This document shows positions 12,685 through 24,136 of a DNA stretch of 64,000 bases, one piece after another. The DNA comes from Botryotinia globosa. Taxonomy: Eukaryota; Ascomycota; Leotiomycetes; Helotiales; Sclerotiniaceae. The notes beneath the pieces are model-generated. The model did not search any database. It was not told the origin of the DNA and saw nothing but the letters and a program-made list of their open reading frames with translations. Position 1 is the first letter of the stretch; every line of letters starts with the position of its first letter. Position numbers and translations under genes: made by a program. The stretch spans positions 434,001 to 498,000 of the forward strand of contig RCSZ01000016.1 of assembly GCA_014898425.1 (NCBI GenBank), written 5' to 3'.

Positions 12685-13250
12685 ATGGATTCCGTGAAAG
12701 ATAGAAGGCGAGACGAGGCCCGAGCAAGGTATGCCACCTGATTACTGGTATTCTTTTGATTATTGTGTTGAGATAGCAGTTCCAACAGCCCTAATGCAGG
12801 CCTGAACATAGTTCAAGAGACTATTCCTCGAGAGCCACTACTGAACCTCACATATCTTCTGACAATGCGGTGGTCGAACCTGCGACGTTACCTCAAGACC
12901 AGCCTTCGGTCACGAATGTCTCCATGTCCGGCGAGCGTGCACACCCTTCTTCATATCAGAGTTCTCACCACTTGATTCGTCAATGCTCTCAGGATAGGCA
13001 GCATGATCTCCGAGGGATCGGTGCGCAATTTGAGACGTCTTTGGACGATTTTCGCCAAATACTTTCGGCGGATCTCCCACCATTTCTAGGCCTCACAAGT
13101 TACTGGCCATATCACTCTCAGCTACTGCAATCTGATTTGCAAGGTGAGGGTACTTCTGCATTATCTCAAGGAAAGGATGCAGTCACCTACCAATCAGATG
13201 ATCAATGCCATGTGACGAAACAAGGTTGTTGGTGCAGGCATAGTTTGTGA
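12685..13250 (+). CDS. hypothetical small hydrophilic protein, uncertain gene
   Basis: Exon 12685-12728 (MDSVKDRRRDEARAR) joins exon 12800-13250 across a 71-base intron with donor GTATGC and acceptor GCAG, giving 164 residues in phase. The product is Ser/Gln-rich and low in hydrophobic residues, with a possible amphipathic stretch (FETSLDDFRQILSADLPPFL) and a Cys-containing end. I recognise no family. A candidate donor near 13142 could extend or alter the 3' end. The exon-exon phase fit and the long open second exon support a gene; the absence of any motif and the small size weaken it. Confidence 0.4.
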
Positions 13251-13554
13251 AATGTTAGCAATGGCTACCGAGAGAATGTTATAAGGTTGTAGAAGAGCTC
13301 TAGAGAAAATATGAGGAACTGCCGGGCAGGATAAAAGAGAATTTCACATGTTTCACATCAAGGCAATGAAGAAGGTTGTTATTTTTGACTTCATTTCATA
13401 TTTGCCCACTGCTCGCTATTCATTATAGCTGTGTCCGACCGTAGTCAAGCAAGGGTTAGTATCTCAGGCTTCTGTGCCATAATATCCCATGCAAATATGT
13501 GAACCATCCATCCTTGATAACCGGTATGATACAACGTAAATGTATCCGAGTAAT
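13251..13554. other. 3' intergenic spacer, nothing seen
   Basis: Spacer between the converging small gene and the ribosomal protein S15 gene. No motif recognised. Confidence 0.6.
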
Positions 13555-14280
13555 TTACTTAAGAGGAATGAAACGGGAAGAGTGGGTAGCACCGATACCG
13601 GGTCTTCCGTGCTTGACTGGGCGGCTGTTTTTGAGTTAGCATAAGCTTCCGACGCGAATAACTTCGAGCTTTCGCATAGAATACAGTATAGAATGACTTA
13701 CTAAGAGATAGAGAATTCGGCCAAGTAGTGACCAACCATCTCAGGCTTGATTTCGACTTGGTTGAACTCCTTTCCGGAGTAGATACCGATAACGCTACCA
13801 ATCATCTCTGGGACGACAATCATGTCTCTCAAGTGAGTCTTGACCAAATCAGGCTTCTCGTTTGGCTGGGCCTCTTGCTTGGCCTTGCGGAGCTTCTTGA
13901 TGAGACCCATAGGCTTGCGCTTCAAACCACGGTTGAACCTACGGCGAGCACGAGCGTGGACGACATCGCGGAGTTGGTCGGAGGAAAGGTCGAGGAGTCT
14001 ATTCGAAGAATATAGGGTTAGCTACTATGAGATCCCCTTTGATATTCATGTTGTGGATTTGTTAAGGTAGGCATACTGGTCGAGGTCGATTCCACGGTAG
14101 GAAAACTTGCGGAATGCTCTCTTCGCCTTGATCTCGGCAGCCTTTTGGGCATCCTATTAAATTGGAAAAATTGATTAGCGTTCCATTTCATTCCAAGTTG
14201 CGTCCATAATTTCCGAAGAAGTCGGCTTCGGAAATCCCAAACAAAAACAATCAATTGCTCACATATTCTTCGTCGGCCAT
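13555..14280 (-). CDS. rps15: 40S ribosomal protein S15 (uS19)
   Basis: Four exons, 14280-14263, 14153-14077, 13998-13702 and 13624-13555, give 153 residues, the usual eukaryotic length. The six-codon first exon (MADEEY) precedes a 109-base intron, as is common in fungal ribosomal protein genes. Diagnostic stretches are [51 protein letters not shown] and the terminal [20 protein letters not shown]. In yeast and human the protein sits in the head of the 40S subunit and contacts tRNA near the decoding centre. The gene is in line with the P2 gene 667 bases upstream on the same strand. Confidence 0.97.
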
Positions 14281-14947
14281 CTTAGCGGTTGAGTTCTTTC
14301 AAAGGTTGTCGAAAGGATGGAGTTGTCGTAAGAGTTGTTTGCCGCCAACTGAGTCCAAGTGCCAGAAAGTTTGCAAATTTTAGTCTCGCTTAGATTTCGG
14401 CGCTAAAATAGGGCAAATATCCCAGGTGACCTCTCAGCCTCGTCCTTTTCCCATGCAAATATCGATGCCGTATCAAATCAAGGATGACCAGGGTGTTTGG
14501 AGGGGTGTTAGATAGTAGATAATGGGATTCTGAGTGGCCTTGATTGGCCTTTAAATTTTATGTAGAGGATAATATGGGGGAGGATAATATGGGGTTCTGT
14601 ACGGCTTCCAGATAACCTTGATTTCACAAGTGAATGCTTTCCAGCAGTATATGTTGGCAAGCAAGTAATTACATATATTCACCGAGATTATTTGCATTTA
14701 CACATCACATCAAATCACAACATATAAATCTTTATCTTGCTAAGATGCTGTTGATATTTGAAGAATCACGTCTTTATTGCTCTATTTTGCATGAATATAT
14801 GCTTGTCATGGGAATCTTTGCGAGATACAATCCGACCCATATGGCGTGCAAATAATGGGCGAAGCCCGCACGATTTCTCCCAGAAATCTCGAAATGATGT
14901 TCCGATAGGTCGAGAGCGTCGAGTCCGTGGGGAAGTCAATTGATTGC
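14281..14947. other. intergenic between rps15 and rpp2
   Basis: Must hold the rps15 promoter and the P2 3' region. An imperfect direct repeat of about 15 bases (aggataatatggggg / aggataatatggggt) lies at about 14566-14594. No gene is seen. Confidence 0.6.
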
Positions 14948-15390
14948 TTAATCGAAAAGACCGAAACCCATGTCCTCGTCGGACTCTTCCTTCTCTATTT
15001 ATTGGGTTAATAGGTTTTCTATTAATGAGAATATAGCAAAACATACCCTCAGCCTTCTCCTCAACCTTCTCCTCGGCAGCAGCACCACCGGAAGCGGCAG
15101 CTCCACCAGCAGCTGGGGCAGCACCGGCACCACCAGATGGGACGGATGCCAACTTGGAGGAACCCTCAGCGATCAACTAGATTTCATGTCAGTTGTGTGT
15201 AAATGTGCGCATTTTGCTCGATTGTGCTGACCTCGTTGATGTCCTTTCCGTCAAGCTCCTTGATGAGAGTATCGAGACGCTCTTGGTCGATCTCAATTCC
15301 AACGGACTCGAGAACGGTGGTGATGTCCTTAGCGGAAGGGGAAGCCTTTCCACCGATGGTGAGGAGGAGGTATGCAGCGAGATACTTCAT
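14948..15390 (-). CDS. rpp2: 60S acidic ribosomal protein P2
   Basis: Exons 15390-15232, 15176-15047 and 14994-14948 give 111 residues, the normal size. The N-terminal dimerisation domain ([20 protein letters not shown]) is followed by an Ala/Gly-rich hinge and the invariant P-stalk tail [12 protein letters not shown], which recruits elongation factors and is the target of ricin-like proteins. The [10 protein letters not shown] start separates P2 from P1. The start was chosen because it begins this conserved block directly. The gene is divergent from SPT2, with 589 bases between start codons. Confidence 0.97.
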
Positions 15391-15979
15391 TTTGAATGCT
15401 ATGCGCAAATCGTGTCAGTCAACAATTTCACTGATGATCTTGGTGCGCAAAACAATACTGCAGAGTATTCAACGTGAGGAGGATCTTACATTTATTTGTT
15501 TCGTTAAAGAACAGGTATATCAATCGATTTAACCGCAAGAGACGGAGACTGAAATTTCAAGTTCTGAGAGTTTTGAAGTTTGTGAAAGATACGATTGTGG
15601 ATCTCAGATTCGATTAAAATCAAAAAGTTTCTTGTGTGGGCGAATGGCGTGGCGCTAAGCTACTCCTGTCAAGTCAGACACGTGATAACGAAATGGACTT
15701 AAATCCTTGCGATTGTCTGCCCGTTTGCTTTTCACATTGCCTCAAAACAACAAGTCAAAGGAATAACACAGATACAACAATTTAATCTGAAGGCGCGGTT
15801 TTTTGCTATCTGGCGCTTTCAAATTTTATTCCTGCTGCTAGCACCATACTTATCAATTTTCATGTGCTGATGCACTACAAGAAGTCGGAAATCCACGCGA
15901 TCTGCGTTTGAGTCGTTCATCCATCATCTTCTGATTCATTCTTTCAAATTTTCGGTGTATCACAAGCACACCATTCAAG
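15391..15979. promoter_or_regulatory. bidirectional promoter region, rpp2 / SPT2
   Basis: 589 bases separate the two divergent start codons and must contain both promoters and 5' leaders. No individual factor site is claimed. Confidence 0.5.
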
Positions 15980-17053
15980 ATGCCAGTACGTCAGCTTTGC
16001 GCATTTGTTCACATTCTAGATAACCATTATACTGACTTGATCAAGATCGGTGACCTTCTCGCACAGATTTCGGGGGGCCCAAGTCCAGATTCAACGATGA
16101 CGATGCCGACCGCCACTCTCCCGCCAAAGCGAAAAGCAAACGATGATTTGAGGAAGCCGGTTGACAAACTTCAAAGGCCAAATACTGCTACTATATCGAG
16201 ACCAATCACCCAAGCGCATCGTCCTACAGCTGTTGATACGAGTATGGGCAGGATGAAGATCGACACGAAACAACAAAGACCAACTCCGAGCTCGGCTAAT
16301 ACCGCCAACACCACTTTCAAAAACGGCCAGCCAACACCACCTCCATCGTCCACCGAATCAGCAAAACCTCCCAAGAAAGGTTCATATGCGGAGATTTTGG
16401 CACGGGGTAAAGCTGCACAGGCTTCTTTGGGTCAGGTTGGAAAGATTCAACACAAACGCATCGAGAAAGCACCATCCAAGCGAGAGTCGGATAAACTAAG
16501 AACCCAAAAGGGGAAGACCATTCAAAAGGGGCTAGAACCAAATTCCAAATTTCAAAGACCTGGCCAGGTTCCCGCTCGGAATGGACAGAGTGGCACGAAC
16601 GGTACGAAGCCTGTTGGTGCCAAGGTTCCTCTACCAGCTGTTGAAAAGAAAGTCAAAAAAGCTGCAACAGCAACGACTGGATACACTGGGACTGCTCGCC
16701 CAAGACCAGGAGGTGGTGGTCCAACTGCTAATAAGCCAAGTGCACCTTCATATTCCGCTCGTAGTGGCAACGACCGATATAAAAATGGTAGAAAGAACCT
16801 CGATCGCTACTACGCTACTGATGAAGATGAGGACGAAGATGACATGGAGGATGAAGTTGAGGAGGATGACTATGCATCTGACGTATCTTCTGATATGGAA
16901 GCAGCCACGTTCGAAGTCGACGAAGAAGAGGAACAGGCTGCTGCTATTGCCAGGAAGGAGGATGCTGAAGCTCTTGCCGAAGAGAACAGACTCAAGAAGG
17001 AGAAAGCTGAAAAGCGAGCACGACTTGCAGCTATGGCCAAATCCAGAAGATGA
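15980..17053 (+). CDS. SPT2: SPT2-type chromatin protein / histone chaperone
   Basis: Exon 1 is only ATGCCA (15980-15985). A 60-base intron (15986-16045, donor GTACGT, acceptor AAG) leads to exon 2, 16046-17053. The spliced product has 337 residues and begins MPIGDLLAQISGG, the usual fungal SPT2 start; this is the main reason for calling the intron, since it contains no in-frame stop. The middle is basic and low complexity (Lys/Pro/Thr). The C-terminal SPT2 domain runs from NDRYKNGRKNLDRYYATDED through a long Asp/Glu tract to SSDMEAATFEVDEEEEQAA and a Lys-rich coiled coil ending AAMAKSRR. Family knowledge: it binds H3-H4 and limits histone loss during transcription. Confidence 0.93.
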   Translation: MPVRQLCAFVHILDNHYTDLIKIGDLLAQISGGPSPDSTMTMPTATLPPKRKANDDLRKPVDKLQRPNTATISRPITQAHRPTAVDTSMGRMKIDTKQQRPTPSSANTANTTFKNGQPTPPPSSTESAKPPKKGSYAEILARGKAAQASLGQVGKIQHKRIEKAPSKRESDKLRTQKGKTIQKGLEPNSKFQRPGQVPARNGQSGTNGTKPVGAKVPLPAVEKKVKKAATATTGYTGTARPRPGGGGPTANKPSAPSYSARSGNDRYKNGRKNLDRYYATDEDEDEDDMEDEVEEDDYASDVSSDMEAATFEVDEEEEQAAAIARKEDAEALAEENRLKKEKAEKRARLAAMAKSRR

Positions 17054-17972
17054 TGAATCGGTTAGGGGTATTGGCCGTGGTTCTTAGGGATTTCTACGGG
17101 TGGGAACTTTTTCAGGAATGCTATGGATGGATGCATTGTTTGAGTTTAGCGATTTGGAGTTTTGGGATGGGAAGACGAGATATACAGGCATTGCAGGCGT
17201 AACGTACTTGGAAGCTGCTTTGTTGCTTTTCCACTTCGGTGGTAGTCCTACTTTCTATGCTTTGCAGCGCATTATGGTTATTAGAGGATCCTATTATAAT
17301 GAAGGGCACCGATGCGTGTACATGATTGCTTACTATATTTCATCAAAATTCATGATTGTCTTTGGTCGATCCAGCCTGAGATATGTGATGGCATTCAAAT
17401 ATCAAGAGGTCAAGATGACACTGCCAACTCAATTCATCTTTCCCCTTAGCCATACATACACGCAAAGATGTGCCATCAAATTCAGTGTCAGTCATCAACA
17501 TCCATACTTCAATATCTTACTACTATCTCTTCTACATGTTATCCTTATTGTTTTGTACCTAAATATGTACTCGTCCCAACGTTGACGTTCTACACAGAGC
17601 TCCCAATTTGTACCCTCCTATTTCCAAGGATGTCAAGACCCAACAACAAGCACAGAGAAAGTACACGGTTCTCAATGACAAGATACACACACATATTCAT
17701 TGTGATATAAAAGAAGAATCCATTAGTGGGTGTCCGGATTGATGAGGCACTACAAAAATGGAGCTGTAGATATTTCTCAATATATCGAATTAGATATCTT
17801 GAAAGTTCTTACAATCATTCATTAGATTTGATATCAAACATTTGAAGAACGAATTTATTAGAAATTTCAAAAGTTGGGAAGTGTCCCGTCAATCCATGCA
17901 CCCACTGGTGGTCACAAAAACAAACTAAATTGGTATCACTATCTCCCTCCATCTTTCTCAAAACTTTGTAAC
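17054..17972. other. intergenic, no gene recognised
   Basis: Between the converging SPT2 and glycine-rich genes. A 161-codon open frame at 17100-17585 overlaps the likely SPT2 3' UTR and has no domain. Confidence 0.6.
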
Positions 17973-18344
17973 TTAAATTCCACCATGTCCACCTCTCTCG
18001 CCTCCAAATCCTCCTCCGCCATGGTGTTCACCACCTGGCCCGCCAAATCCACCTCCTTGATGTCCGCCTGGTCCACCGAATCCACCTCCTTGATGTCCGC
18101 CTCCGTGGTGTTCACCACTTGGTCCTCCGTATCCTCCTTGTGGACCGCCTGGCCCGCCATATCCGCCTTGGGGTCCTCCGTTACCGCCCATGTGGTGTTG
18201 CCGAGGAGGGGGAGCTTGGTTCTATTCGCATGTTGGCATTTGCATTCGGGAGTACTCAGCACTGATTTGGGGAGAGGGGTAACGAACATGCTCGTGCTCG
18301 TGCTTTCCCTCGACCTTGTGGATGATTTTGCTGATGAGACCCAT
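17973..18344 (-). CDS. small glycine-rich repeat protein
   Basis: Exons 18344-18288 and 18221-17973 give 101 residues. The first exon encodes MGLISKIIHKVEGKHEHEH, an amphipathic, His/Lys-rich N-terminus. The second begins NQAPPPRQHHMGG and is then almost entirely repeats of GGPQGGYGGP and GGHQGGGFGGP type, ending GERGGHGGI. The intron donor chosen is GTTCGT, which is non-consensus but is the only one that keeps the Gly-rich frame; the acceptor is AATAG. There is no signal peptide and no TM segment. Short Gly-rich proteins of this sort occur in filamentous fungi, some of them stress-induced; I do not know the function. Low-complexity composition makes homology calls unreliable. Confidence 0.65.
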
Positions 18345-19658
18345 TGTGAATTATGTATATAATTGAGAGATATGTATAAGATTTATTCTTGTATAGACAG
18401 GTAAGGTAGTTGAAGACGAGGAATCGAATTTATATTTGAACAAGTCAAAAGAACTAGCAAGAGAGGAGGTATATATCATTATATATACTTACAATCCATC
18501 CCTCCGCTCACCCACTCCACTTTGATATCCCGACCTCAGCCTGTATACCAAAATTCATCATCCATACTTGGAACATCTTCTCGAATTCCTGCTTTGGCTG
18601 CTTGTTACGCATGCATACATGTCGCTTCATTTGCATTTTCCCTGATTGCACCAATCCACCCGCGACCAAAAAGCTTAAAAGGAAGAGTAGATGCGCAACC
18701 CAAAACTCCTCAATTCCCATCCCTTCCCAGGTCCTGCAATCCGGCAAGCGGTGCCGTAGACGCCCATATCCCCTCATCCTAGTATGCTTCTCTCGTCCAG
18801 TGCAAACCCACAGCTTCCCTGACTAATAAATACGTATTGTACAGCCACAGAGAGTTAAGCCTCATGACACGATTGTGTTGTGGTTAGAGTCGTGGTGTGT
18901 AAGTGTCTTGGCGGTGGGGATAACGCGTGGCCGAATATTCTGTCGAGCTCTGGATTACTCCGCGCACAACAGCGAGTACGAATCGAGGATCTGGCATGGA
19001 ATGGGATAGGGGAACGTCATTGTCACGATTATGGATGATGGAAAATCTTACGTCATACATTGAGTGTTGCTTTTTGCGTCAGACGATCGGATTGACGAAA
19101 AGTTACGCTTTGACTTTACGAGGTATAGATACATGTAGATAGATATGTGAAGAAGAGGAAGTGATGAATTCAATTCGCAATCCAAAATATGAATATATTA
19201 CGGTTGAATATCGGTGAAGCGAAGAAGTGGAACAGATGAGCGAGGTTTCCAGCTGAGGCAATGCACGGGAACATCCATGAGTTGAAGCTTCATCTGGCGA
19301 GACTCAAAGATTTATCTAAGAGGGGGACAAAAGAGTTATGCGAGTGTATGTATTAATAGAAGCATCCATTGCGCATGATATACGCAGATATGAATTTGGT
19401 ATTACATATTAAATCCTCAACTTGTGCCCGAACGGCAATTCATTCCTACTATACATTTAACATCAATGCCGACTGTGTTTCTGGCCGTAAAACTGTGTCA
19501 TAATTGCATTCAGTACCCCAAAAGGGCTCATGTGTCAAAGATGCTTTTCCCTGTTGATAGCTGTTTCCCAATACGCCAACGGCCCCAAACTCCTCGATAC
19601 TTGAAAGCATATCGTACTCCGATACTCTTGATTTTTATAATTTGCGAAAAATTGGCAT
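18345..19658. other. intergenic, no gene recognised
   Basis: 1.3 kb between two minus-strand genes. Open frames are short and featureless. Confidence 0.6.
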
Positions 19659-21109
19659 TTAATCTGGCGGTGGTGCAGCGTTCATAATTTTAGCCAACAT
19701 GTCGATGTGTGAGATGAGATTACCGTTGAATCCTTCCTCCCGTTTTGGTGCTCCTTCTGTATGCCAACAAGAGCCCCATGTATCCTCATCTAGCCTCCCC
19801 TCGAAATATGCAATTCGCATTGGCCAGTCCATCTTTGGCCACCACTCTTCCGGCAATAAACCAAAGATTCCTGTCACTTCTCTTTTTGCAACACCTTGGA
19901 GCCACCAGATATCATCAACAATGCGTGTCATAGCAAAAAAACATGACACAATAACCAAAGCACGAGGATCCTGTCTCTTCAGTAGATCAATGTAACGCCG
20001 TGTTACGGTAGCCGCAAAACTAAGAATTCGAGCTCGCTCTGGTTTTTGATGAGACCAATTGAGCATAGCAACAGCATGTTCGTATGCCTGCTTTGTATCT
20101 GCATCTATGGAAGCATTTTCCGAGCTCGATGCATGGTCAATACCTTCGAGTAAGAAAGCAAAGAACCCTCGGCGCTCAGGATCAAAATCTAGTATTAATG
20201 GAGGCTGCCCATTGATGATCGGAAAGATTTTGGCCGAATTTCGCAACCAATGCCAGGACGTAATAACAATTGTCTTAACTCCCTGGAAAGAATGGAACCA
20301 AGCGAGTGGTAGGACGTAACCACTGTCAGAATCCCCGTCGATTCCATTCTCGACACAACGGGATGCCGACGCTTGGAAAGCGATGAGAGCAGCTGTACAA
20401 AAAAGTGCTTCTGCGTTGCTTTGAGATGGGCCCTGGCTCAAAAGAGAAGAATATTGAGCAAGCGCTGATGCCATATAACTATGTGATGCACGTGCAAGAC
20501 TTCGATCTTCGGGCTGTAATATACGTAAATGTAGAGCAGAAACGGCAAGGATAGCATCCATTAGATATGGGGAGTCATAAGCGAGTGATGGTACGATCAC
20601 AGACCAGGCAACGTCCTGGCTTTCATCATTAGAAAGAGTTTTCGAAGTCGTTGCAGTATAATGATGCATTAGCCTGAGCTCAAGTGACCGATCATGCATT
20701 GAGTTACCGTGAGCTCTGGCTGTCATTGAAGGAGACCGGTAGAAGGGCATTATCGAAGAAGTGGTAGACGCTGGTGATGAGGCTTGGTTGACCGAGCCTT
20801 CGGAACTTTGATGGACAAGCGTTGGAGGTTGGAAAGCTGGTGAATCAGGTGATGAGGGCATATCTCCGAAATCACAGGAAACGCCTAATGGCCATTGTCA
20901 ACATGTGCTCTACTCTTCAGTGAAGATATACGGACCATGCTTTTTACAATTTCCACACAAAGGATGTTTTTCGTCACACTGATTCAACATTAGCACGTGC
21001 TCATGACCATCTCTAGATCCCAACAAGTATGGTTGATTACTTTGATTTTCCTATGCTTGCATCTTTGACAGCCGGCTTTGGATTTCTTATGCGATCTTCT
21101 TGGTGGCAT
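19659..21109 (-). CDS. Zn2Cys6 transcription factor with Fungal_trans_2-type domain
   Basis: Exons 21109-21041, 20978-20936 and 20884-19659 give 445 residues. The zinc cluster is split by both introns. Once spliced it reads CQRCKHRKIKC, then DEKHPLCGNCKKHGVSC, which is a perfect six-cysteine binuclear cluster with the basic loop that contacts DNA. A Ser/Pro linker follows. A helical domain starts near LELRLMHHYTATTSKTL and includes VAWSVIVPSLAYDSPYLMDA and ILAVSALHL, typical of the PF11951 family that includes sterol-uptake control proteins such as Upc2. The target genes cannot be inferred; sterol control should not be assumed from the family name. A long open frame upstream of the second intron would miss the DNA-binding domain. 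Confidence 0.92.
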
Positions 21110-21134
21110 CTTGTGTTTCTACTTGTTGAAAGAC

Positions 21135-21144
21135 TACCTAGGTA
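21135..21144. repeat. palindromic decamer TACCTAGGTA, copy 2
   Basis: Exact copy just upstream of the Zn2Cys6 factor start codon, so within its leader or promoter. Confidence 0.9.
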
Positions 21145-22048
21145 ATAAGGCAGTTGTAAGCTATCAGGGGTGGCGACCAGATTGAATATTTCGACAAACG
21201 TTCATGTTGAAAACGGATGGTCTTATTATTTCAATTCATTCAGTGGAAGTATGTGCGAATGTTTGTTTGGTGGGTGTGATGGAGATATATTGGTCAAAAG
21301 TAAGTGATTGATAGATAGATACCTATGGAAATTTCATCCCCGATTTGCAATGATTGTTTACCATCGAGCGCACCAGCCTTGTTTAAGTGCTTGAGTATCG
21401 GGGCTTCGACCCCTGCCGCATCTGGCATGTTAGATCGTTTCTGTACGATATGATTGGTTCTTGATGGAGATTAGTTAGTCAGCATCTCTCTCAGCCTGGT
21501 GGCCTTCTCCTGGATAGAAAAGTTCCGACAATTTCTATGGATTCCTGAGATGAGAGTAGCACGTGACTGACTCTAGGTCGTGTGGAATTATGCACAGTCT
21601 GGTGTGTTTTTATCCATCCATCCGAGCCATCACCCTTTGAGATCATTTGACCATAAGTCGAGCAATGATAAAATGACACCTCCATGTTTACTAAAACTAC
21701 CTTGGCGGTATTTCCCATTGAGCCAGTCTACTCTCTCTCTCCAGCTACCATCCATAGTCTGTTCATCCACGACTTTTAATCCGTCACGTCACTTGTTAAC
21801 TCCTATCGACAACGCATCTTTATATCTTCAAAGTCAATCTCAGTACGATACAAGTTACAACATTCAGATCTTATGTCTGCCTACTCGAGTATTCTCGTTC
21901 GACTACGTAATAACCTCAGCGATCTCCCTAATTGGGGTTCCAATGACCTAAAAGGTATGTAGAATGGTAACAACAGAACAAAAAAGATTGATAATAGCGA
22001 GCGGTTCTATACGAAGTACCAGGTCGATGTGTCATGATGTCTTCATAT

Positions 22049-22072
22049 TATATATATATATATATATATATA
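22049..22072. repeat. (TA)12 microsatellite
   Basis: Perfect dinucleotide tract about 520 bases before the cystathionine gamma-lyase start codon. Confidence 0.9.
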
Positions 22073-22592
22073 CATATATACCCTTTTCATTCCCGAGCCG
22101 GCATATGATAAGCAGCCAAAGACCAACCTTCCTCTTGCCTTTTCTTACCTATATATCTACTTTTGAGCATTCCTTCTCCCCATCTGGATGAATTGCGTGC
22201 TTTAGCCTCTGATTCAATACTACTGTACCAAGGTCATCATTATCTATATTTACCGCCTTTGTTCCTTACAAATCAAGGTTTAGCTCTCGTCACGACATTC
22301 ATCCTTCTTACATTATTACCAATTTGACCTCGACCCATTTACCAAGACTCACTTACATATTTTCTTCCTCGACCCTTCTACCGAGTACTTCCTAGACTCC
22401 TAATACACTAATAAACGGAAAAACTATTTAGCTAGAACTTCCCCGCAATTTTTACTTACTATATTTTCCATTCGATCTACCAGCTAGCAAACTTCTTTCT
22501 ATCTTTTGTTGCACAAAATCATTTGGAGAAAAAAAAGGAAAGGAAAGGGAAAAAGGCAAAAGAAGCTCATCACCCCGCACTACCCCTCCAAA

Positions 22593-23846
22593 ATGACTGT
22601 CCCAAACTTCGATCACCCCATTGAAACTCCTCCACGAGCCCCTTCTCCAGTTCATCGATTTGGTACTCTAGCAGTCCATGCTGGTTCCCCTCACGATCCT
22701 GTCACCGGTGCCGTCATCGAAGCCATCTCTCTCTCCACAACCTTCGCACAAACCGCCGTCGGAAAACCTGTTGGCGCATACGAATACAGCAGAAGCTCCA
22801 ACCCCAATCGTGACAACTTCGAAAAGGCTGTCGCAGCTCTTGAACACGCAAAATATGCTCTAGCTTTCTCTTCTGGCTCTGCCACTACTGCCACAATTTT
22901 GCAGTCTTTAGCTGCCGGCTCGCATGTCATTTCGGTTTCGGACGTTTATGGTGGAACCCACAGATATTTCACACAGGTTGCTAAAGCTCATGGCGTGAAG
23001 GTCACATTTACACCAGAGATTGAGGTCGATGTTGTGGATCATATCACACCCGAGACAAAACTCATCTGGATTGAAACTCCTAGCAACCCAACTCTGCGAC
23101 TTGTGGACATCAGAGCCGTAGCAACAGCAGCACACGAACATGGTATAATGGTTGTGGTTGATAATACCTTCATGAGTCCATATGTCCAACAACCATTAGA
23201 CCACGGAGCTGATATCGTTGTTCACTCTGTTACTAAATACATCAATGGTCACTCCGATGTAGTGATGGGAGTAGCCGCTTTCAACTCCGACGCTATGAAG
23301 GAAAGATTGGGATTCTTGCAAAATGCCATTGGGTGCATCCCTTCGGCATTCGACAGTTGGCTTGCTCACCGTGGCTTGAAGACATTGCATCTCCGAGCCA
23401 GAGAAGCTACGGTTAACGCAACAGTAGTAGCAAAGGCATTGGAGGCTTCGCCACACGTTATTGCCGTCAACTATCCTGGCTTGGACTCCCACCCACACCG
23501 AAAAATTGCTCTTAAGCAACACAGAGATGGTATGGGAGGTGGCATGCTTTCCTTCCGTGTCAAAGGAGGCTCCGCTGCAGCAGAAAAGTTTTGTCAAATG
23601 ACGAGCATCTTCACATTGGCCGAGAGCCTGGGAGGAGTCGAGAGTTTGGTTGAAGTTCCTAGCAGTATGACACATGCCGGTATTCCCAAAGCTCACAGAG
23701 AGGCCATTGGTGTTTACGACGACTTAGTCCGTATCAGTTGCGGAGTTGAAGATGCAGAGGATCTGAAAGCAGATGTTTTGCAAGCCTTGGAGAAAGCTGT
23801 CGTCTGGCCTAAAATCTCTAACGGTCTACAAAACCATTCTTCTTAA
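22593..23846 (+). CDS. CYS3: cystathionine gamma-lyase (PLP enzyme)
   Basis: A single exon of 417 residues, normal for the Cys/Met metabolism PLP family. Landmarks are GTLAVHAGSPHDPVTGAV near the start, YEYSRSSNPNRDNFEKAVAA, the substrate loop ETPSNPTLRLVDI, VVDNTFMSPYVQQPLDHGAD and the PLP-binding SVTKYINGHSDVVMG with Lys215. The C-terminal LAESLGGVESLVEVPSSMTH block is also present. The family converts cystathionine to cysteine, 2-oxobutyrate and ammonia in reverse transsulfuration in the cytosol. The start is the ATG that follows a purine-rich leader; the frame stays open upstream but has no earlier ATG in context. Closely related cystathionine beta-lyases and gamma-synthases share many motifs, so the exact reaction is likely rather than certain. 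Confidence 0.92.
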   Translation: MTVPNFDHPIETPPRAPSPVHRFGTLAVHAGSPHDPVTGAVIEAISLSTTFAQTAVGKPVGAYEYSRSSNPNRDNFEKAVAALEHAKYALAFSSGSATTATILQSLAAGSHVISVSDVYGGTHRYFTQVAKAHGVKVTFTPEIEVDVVDHITPETKLIWIETPSNPTLRLVDIRAVATAAHEHGIMVVVDNTFMSPYVQQPLDHGADIVVHSVTKYINGHSDVVMGVAAFNSDAMKERLGFLQNAIGCIPSAFDSWLAHRGLKTLHLRAREATVNATVVAKALEASPHVIAVNYPGLDSHPHRKIALKQHRDGMGGGMLSFRVKGGSAAAEKFCQMTSIFTLAESLGGVESLVEVPSSMTHAGIPKAHREAIGVYDDLVRISCGVEDAEDLKADVLQALEKAVVWPKISNGLQNHSS

Positions 23847-24136
23847 GTCCTAGATTGGGGTTTAGATATTATTCATGTTAGAAGAGCCGCATGCAAATGG
23901 ACTTGCGAATGCGTGGGCGCTGGCGTTGGGGCATAGTTCGAATACCTCTTATTTCTCGAAATGCTACATCTAGGTGATGAACAAATTTATATAGATTTAT
24001 TTGCATGATTTGGTCTTGTAATTTTCCTTTTCAAGGCTTGGAAATTGGACAAAAATTAAAATTTCAACACAATATTGGTTACCACCGTTAGACAAATACT
24101 CCGTAAACAAATGCAGCAGACGTTTAATCTCATGAC

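Larger units (their letters stand above)
21110..22592. promoter_or_regulatory. divergent upstream region, TF / cystathionine lyase
   Basis: 1.48 kb between divergent start codons. It holds a TACCTAGGTA decamer 26 bases from the TF start, a GGGG-CTTCGA-CCCC hairpin at about 21398-21411, a (TA)12 tract and a CT-rich stretch typical of a fungal 5' leader. No gene is seen. Confidence 0.55.

Noticed and set aside
17100..17585. 161-codon frame after SPT2
   Set aside because: Lies in the expected SPT2 3' UTR and has a random-looking composition with a chance hydrophobic stretch.
21360..21432. tRNA-like patch with a GGGG-CTTCGA-CCCC hairpin
   Set aside because: The loop position of TTCGA is off by one for a T-arm, and no acceptor or anticodon arm could be paired on either strand.
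23196..23696. 166-codon minus-strand frame inside the cystathionine lyase gene
   Set aside because: Antisense to a highly conserved enzyme; no domain of its own.
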